This document shows, piece by piece, positions 36,331-37,132 of a stretch of 37,132 nt of DNA (position 1 is the stretch's first letter; every line of letters starts with the position of its first letter). The DNA comes from Methylococcales bacterium. GTDB lineage: Bacteria > Pseudomonadota > Gammaproteobacteria > Methylococcales > Methylomonadaceae. Under the pieces are notes generated by a model. It searched no databases and was not told the DNA's origin. It saw nothing but the letters and a program-made list of their open reading frames with translations. The DNA is taken from contig JAGLDH010000025.1 in assembly GCA_023145835.1 (NCBI GenBank), forward strand, positions 1 through 37,132. Reading direction: 5' to 3'. The position numbers were made by a program, and so were the translations under genes.

Positions 36331-36897
36331 GTGATTAAGCTTATAGTAGGTCTAGGGAATCCTGGCCGACAGTACGAAAAAAACCGGCATAATGCCGGTT
36401 TTTTGTTTTTAGATGGTTTGGCGGAAGTTTGTGGTCAAGTATGGTCTAATGAAGTGAAATTTCACGGGCATGTTGTGAATTGTATTTTTTGTCGAGATAA
36501 AGTGGTTTTGCTTAAGCCACAGACATTCATGAATAAAAGTGGTCTGTCTGTTGCTACTGTTTCTCGGTTTTATAAGATAAAGACTGAAGAGATTTTGGTT
36601 GTTCATGATGAGTTGGATTTGGATGTGGGAGTCGTTAAGCTAAAGAAGGGGGGTGGGCATGCAGGGCATAATGGATTGAGGGATATAATTGCGCACTTGG
36701 GTGGTCGAGATTTTTATCGTATAAGGATAGGTGTGGGCAGGTCTTTAGATGGTCGATCAGTAGCTGATTATGTATTGTCAAACCCAGCTCGAGAAGAAAA
36801 TGAACAAATTGGTGGTGCTTGTAATATTGTTGCGCAACAAATAAGTGATATTGTCTCTAGGGATATGGCTCTTAATATGAATGAGATAAATCGTTGA
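36331..36897 (+). CDS. pth: Peptidyl-tRNA hydrolase
   Basis: Frees tRNA from stalled peptidyl-tRNA. 188 residues, GTG start. Motifs: IVGLGNPGRQYEKNRHNAGF with Asn10 and catalytic His20, KPQTFMNKSGLSV, and HDELDLDVGVVKLKKGGGHAGHNGLRDI with the catalytic Asp region. It follows rplY as in many gammaproteobacteria. The codons for residues 16-25, across the catalytic His, form a terminator-like hairpin (separate entry). The usual downstream ychF is not seen before tRNA-Tyr. Confidence 0.96.
   Translation: MIKLIVGLGNPGRQYEKNRHNAGFLFLDGLAEVCGQVWSNEVKFHGHVVNCIFCRDKVVLLKPQTFMNKSGLSVATVSRFYKIKTEEILVVHDELDLDVGVVKLKKGGGHAGHNGLRDIIAHLGGRDFYRIRIGVGRSLDGRSVADYVLSNPAREENEQIGGACNIVAQQISDIVSRDMALNMNEINR
36378..36410 (+). 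terminator. Intrinsic-terminator-like hairpin inside the pth coding region
   Basis: A perfect 13-base inverted repeat (36378-36390 with 36392-36404) has a GC core CCGGC / GCCGG and is followed by TTTTTTGTTTTT. By sequence alone this is a classic Rho-independent terminator, yet it lies at codons 16-27 of pth, after rplY. Ribosomes on pth would be expected to prevent it from folding. Function is inferred; no data in the sequence prove termination. Confidence 0.55.
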
Positions 36898-36941
36898 TAT
36901 TTTGTTAGGAGTGGTAAAGGGCAATATTTTTTTAAAAAATG

Positions 36942-36970
36942 TTGACGAAGATGTGTGTTTTTGCGATAAT
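36942..36970 (+). promoter_or_regulatory. Strong sigma-70 promoter for tRNA-Tyr
   Basis: TTGACG (36942-36947) and GATAAT (36965-36970) are spaced by exactly 17 bases, and the tRNA begins 10 bases after the -10 box. This is the best promoter match in the window and fits a stable-RNA gene. Confidence 0.75.
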
Positions 36971-36980
36971 ACTTGGCTCA

Positions 36981-37065
36981 GGAGGGGTTCCCGAGTGGCC
37001 AAAGGGATCAGACTGTAAATCTGACGGTGAAAACTTCGGAGGTTCGAATCCTCCCCCCTCCACCA
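36981..37065 (+). tRNA. tRNA-Tyr (anticodon GTA)
   Basis: 85 bases with encoded CCA and a long variable arm, as expected for bacterial tRNA-Tyr. Acceptor arms GGAGGGG / CCCCTCC, D-arm TTCCCGAGTGGCCAAAGGG, anticodon loop CTGTAAA (GTA), and T-arm GGTTCGAATCC. In many gammaproteobacteria tRNA-Gly, tRNA-Thr and tufB follow; here the next 67 bases contain none of these. Confidence 0.97.
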
Positions 37066-37132
37066 TTTGAAACTTGCCGGATAAAGCCCGGCTGCTGTGC
37101 ACCAGGAGGCTGTTGAGCCGTTGGAACTGGAG
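37066..37132. other. GC-rich tail after tRNA-Tyr at the window edge
   Basis: The last 67 bases are clearly richer in G and C than the rest of the window. They hold a short inverted repeat (GCCGG / CCGGC) without a T-tract. Frames are open on both strands but too short to judge. It may be the edge of an inserted element, a tRNA-linked island or a different gene. Confidence 0.4.

Noticed and set aside
1-37132. CRISPR array, prophage, intact insertion sequence or restriction/defence system
   Set aside because: No regularly spaced direct repeats, integrase, transposase, nuclease-methylase or toxin-antitoxin genes were recognised.

Overview
This window is a 37 kb chromosomal segment from an AT-rich gammaproteobacterium. 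The organism call rests on gene order. hemC-hemD-hemX-hemY sits divergent to argH, hemA-prfA-prmC sits divergent to a TPR lipoprotein-lolB-ispE-tRNA-Gln-prs-rplY-pth run, and there is a complete MSHA-type (type IVa-like) pilus locus. I cannot assign a genus. A marine or aquatic, possibly methanotroph-like or symbiont-like lineage would fit, but that is a guess.

Layout. 1-2.9 kb: gap (GAPDH) on minus, an unrecognised exported protein with a C-terminal membrane anchor on plus, and a histidine phosphatase on minus. 2.9-8.8 kb: argH on minus, divergent to hemC-hemD-hemX-hemY. 8.9-10.5 kb: lipB-lipA (lipoate attachment and synthesis), preceded by a 71-bp palindromic element that ends just before the lipB start. 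10.5-12.1 kb: a GST-like gene and a lapG-like periplasmic cysteine protease, separated by a 166-bp near-palindromic element. 12.1-26.7 kb: the MSHA pilus locus. It is rearranged into a plus-strand pilin cluster (mshA-C-D-O-P), a minus-strand assembly cluster (mshI, a pilN-like gene, mshJ-K-L-M-N-E-G) that converges on it, and mshQ on minus on the far side, with a tiny zinc-ribbon ORF between mshQ and mshA. 26.8-31.2 kb: hemA-prfA-prmC followed by two predicted metalloproteases, one JAMM and one metzincin-like. 31.3-36.9 kb: TPR lipoprotein, lolB, ispE, tRNA-Gln, prs, rplY, pth. 37.0 kb: tRNA-Tyr with a good promoter, then a short GC-richer tail at the window edge.

How the genes fit together. 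The pilus block encodes the motor ATPase MshE with an N-terminal c-di-GMP-binding (MshEN) domain, the platform MshG, the alignment proteins MshI, PilN-like and MshJ, the secretin MshL, the helpers MshK, MshM and MshN, the major and minor pilins, and a large tip-adhesin-like MshQ that carries a discoidin-like domain. A lipobox-bearing LapG-type protease lies tail to tail with mshQ. LapG proteases elsewhere are also controlled through c-di-GMP, so the region looks like a surface-attachment island inside a housekeeping neighbourhood. Heme genes occur in both flanks (hemCDXY and hemA).

The least ordinary signals are: a textbook intrinsic-terminator hairpin built into the catalytic-motif codons of pth; the two palindromic intergenic elements; the JAMM plus metzincin pair behind prmC; the lipobox on the LapG homologue; and G7-G8 homopolymer runs, two of them inside conserved coding motifs.
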